From Cohnella lubricantis (lineage in GTDB: Bacteria; Bacillota; Bacilli; Paenibacillales; Paenibacillaceae), in contig NZ_JACJVN010000048.1 in NCBI RefSeq assembly GCF_014212015.1, forward strand, positions 1-54,366: a DNA stretch of 54,366 nucleotides, written 5' to 3'. Of this stretch, positions 53,020 to 54,366 are shown one piece after another. The notes below the pieces were generated by a model. That model was not told where the DNA came from, did no database searches, and worked only from the letters and a program-made list of their open reading frames with translations. A program made the translations under genes and the position numbers. How positions within the stretch are numbered: the first letter of the stretch is position 1; every line of letters begins with the position of its first letter.

Positions 53020-53816
53020 TGCGCTTCGTCTCCAATAACCTCAAGCGTGCCCGGCAGCTGGTACCGCCGGGTTAGATATTGCTTCAACGCCTTCGCGAAC
53101 AGCTTGTTATTCTCGACAGTACTCGTATAGGATTCATAGATGTTAAAGAAATAGAAAGACGGGAAGTAGAGAACCCATTGGGGATCCAATACCGCGGTAG
53201 ACAATGAGATCTCGCCTATTAAGATATAATGAATGGCCAGAATAAGATTCGACTGCCAGACGAGAATGATCGTACTGGCCAGCGTAAATACCGCCAATAT
53301 GATGCGATGCAAATATAATTGGCCCAAGCTTGGAATGCATATCGACCATATGACGGCAATCCAAGGCTTCCGTTTGTCCAAATAATTGACCTCAAGCGCT
53401 CCTATGCTGAATTGATTGAAGCGGCCGTTCTCCCGATGCGCGAGGAGATACACCTTGTTCATGTCTACTGCAGTCCGATAGCTGTCCCATATGGCGAACA
53501 GGTAGACGGGGATGTAGAGCGCTGTGAATCGGGGATCCAGCGCTTCCTTCGCTGCTTCGAACTGGCCGTTAAACGAATAGACCATCGCCATATTCAAGTG
53601 AATCTTCTGATTGATGAAGATCTCCCACAAGATGAGCGCATATCCGCGCAAATATTTATTCAAGAGCAAGTGGCCAAAGCCCGGGAAGGCCATTGACCAC
53701 GCTCCGATCGTATACGGATTGCGCTTGTGAATCTGAGTTGTTCCCAGTACGCTGACATTGGCTAAGTATCGCCTGTTGCGATATCGGTTACGAAAGTTGT
53801 CCAACCGCTTCTCCAC
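53016..53816 (-). CDS. Membrane protein with internal duplication
   Basis: 266 residues. Two similar modules are visible: PYTIGAWSMAFPGFGHLLL near residue 35 and KPWIAVIWSICIPSLGQLYL near residue 150, each a membrane hairpin with PGxGxLxL, followed by a further span and by IWDSYRTAVDMNK or IYESYTSTVENNK. The repeats imply a gene-internal duplication. Function is unknown. GTG 53816 is the longest start; TTG 53804, preceded by AAGGTGGAG, may be the real one. It is translationally coupled to the following gene. Confidence 0.75.
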   Translation of the reverse strand: MEKRLDNFRNRYRNRRYLANVSVLGTTQIHKRNPYTIGAWSMAFPGFGHLLLNKYLRGYALILWEIFINQKIHLNMAMVYSFNGQFEAAKEALDPRFTALYIPVYLFAIWDSYRTAVDMNKVYLLAHRENGRFNQFSIGALEVNYLDKRKPWIAVIWSICIPSLGQLYLHRIILAVFTLASTIILVWQSNLILAIHYILIGEISLSTAVLDPQWVLYFPSFYFFNIYESYTSTVENNKLFAKALKQYLTRRYQLPGTLEVIGDEAQ

Positions 53817-53847
53817 CTTGACACATAATATCGATTGATCTAAGGGT

Positions 53848-54189
53848 TCAGCCGCCTTGAACGGAGAGCTTCACTTGGAATACGTAACGGTGGAAGAACC
53901 ATTCCGCAACTCCGAGTATGAGCGACATGACTAGGATCTCGCCAGCGCTTAAATCCCAGTTCATCATGGAGCCTGCCGCCCACAGCACGACATAAGCCAG
54001 CACCGCGTCAGCTATTGTTGCGATCCCCACATTGGTTCTGCGAAGGATAAGCTGATCTCCGATGACATAAGCGATCAATGTTAGCGCAGTCGCCGTTATC
54101 GCGGCCATCGTGAAGGACACACTTGCGTAATAAATAAGCAGAGAGACGACAACCGCACCGTTGACAATCCATTTCAAGATGAATTTCAA
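53848..54189 (-). CDS. YndM-like membrane protein (DUF2512)
   Basis: 113 residues with four membrane spans (WIVNGAVVVSLLIYYASVSF, MAAITATALTLIAYVIGDQL, IADAVLAYVVLWAAGSMM, EILVMSLILGVAEWFFHRYV), the DUF2512/YndM pattern of spore formers. AGGTG precedes a TTG start at 54189. Function is unknown. It lies 32 bases upstream of the duplicated membrane protein gene, on the same strand and downstream of the rRNA operon. Confidence 0.85.
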   Translation of the reverse strand: MKFILKWIVNGAVVVSLLIYYASVSFTMAAITATALTLIAYVIGDQLILRRTNVGIATIADAVLAYVVLWAAGSMMNWDLSAGEILVMSLILGVAEWFFHRYVFQVKLSVQGG

Positions 54190-54294
54190 AGGGAATCACC
54201 TGCTTCGTCAGAATGGTTACTTCGTACATTCATCATGCAGTCATAAGTTCCCCGTTGCTTCCAAATCTCATTCTGTTTCTGTAGAAAAAGAAAA

Positions 54295-54313
54295 AACCGC
54301 GCAATGCGCGGTT
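54295..54313 (-). terminator. Intrinsic terminator of the rRNA operon
   Basis: On the minus strand AACCGCGC pairs with GCGCGGTT across a 3-base loop and is followed by TTTTTC. It lies 26 bases after the 5S rRNA end. Confidence 0.85.
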
Positions 54314-54338
54314 CATGGTGCTGCTATGTATATTGCCG

Positions 54339-54366
54339 GCCCGGCAACGTCCTACTCTCCCAGGAC
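54339..54366 (-). rRNA. rrf: 5S rRNA, 3' end only
   Basis: The minus strand reads GTCCTGGGAGAGTAGGACGT then TGCCGGGC, the conserved 3' end of Bacillota 5S rRNA. The rest lies beyond the window, with 23S and 16S expected farther upstream. Confidence 0.93.

Overview
The window looks like the chromosome of a Paenibacillus-type endospore former (Paenibacillaceae, Bacillota). The evidence is GC-rich coding sequence (mid-50s percent by eye) with strong GGAGG ribosome binding sites, an SspH spore protein directly ahead of a gerA/gerB/gerC germinant-receptor operon, PdaA and SleB-type cortex enzymes, a YdjO-type cold-inducible protein next to a cold-shock protein, and YndM/DUF2512. The last 28 bases are the 3' end of a 5S rRNA on the minus strand, so an rRNA operon begins just beyond the window.

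Layout. 1-4610 is accessory and decayed: an AT-rich pair of unknown reading frames, remnants of a response regulator and another gene, an IS21-family element with a deleted istA, an intact istB and a small coiled-coil gene, then gene stubs cut by the element or by repeats. 4480-6720 holds a GH43/ricin-lectin glycosidase between related degenerate repeats. 6717-11600 carries a spore-type cell wall hydrolase, cold-shock genes, an ArsR/SRPBCC pair with an evident operator, and a HTH/MFS pair. 11666-15881 is a cyoABCD-type terminal oxidase operon. 16074-17620 is a graveyard of a GntR gene and an arsM gene beside an intact cysteine-rich MarR regulator. 17769-25019 has katG with a PerR-like box, pdaA, an SCP2 protein, an MFS gene with an internal deletion, a ParB-like protein and mqo.

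Two ribosome-related genes carry attenuator leaders. An RsgA-type GTPase (25610-26740) is preceded by a consensus promoter, a 30-residue leader peptide and two tandem intrinsic terminators. An Lsa-like ABC-F protein (41156-42637) is preceded by a promoter, a 35-residue leader peptide and a 14-bp terminator whose 3' arm can pair over 13 bp with a segment inside the leader coding sequence. This fits ribosome-stalling control by ribosome-targeting antibiotics, and it is the most interesting signal in the window.

31625-35589 is a persulfide/reactive-sulfur module: a CstR-like sensor, DsrE and TauE proteins, and TusA, rhodanese-MBL dioxygenase and TusA-rhodanese proteins, with a CsoR/CstR-type palindrome ahead of the last group. 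It lies between two paralogous MFS genes. 37042-40189 pairs an MFS exporter with a divergent SgrR-type regulator. 42933-46601 is a nirB-nirD-nirC nitrite assimilation operon with a CRP/FNR-like box, divergent from an ArsP-like permease. 48218-51960 is the spore operon. 51966-54189 is a run of small membrane proteins before the rRNA operon.
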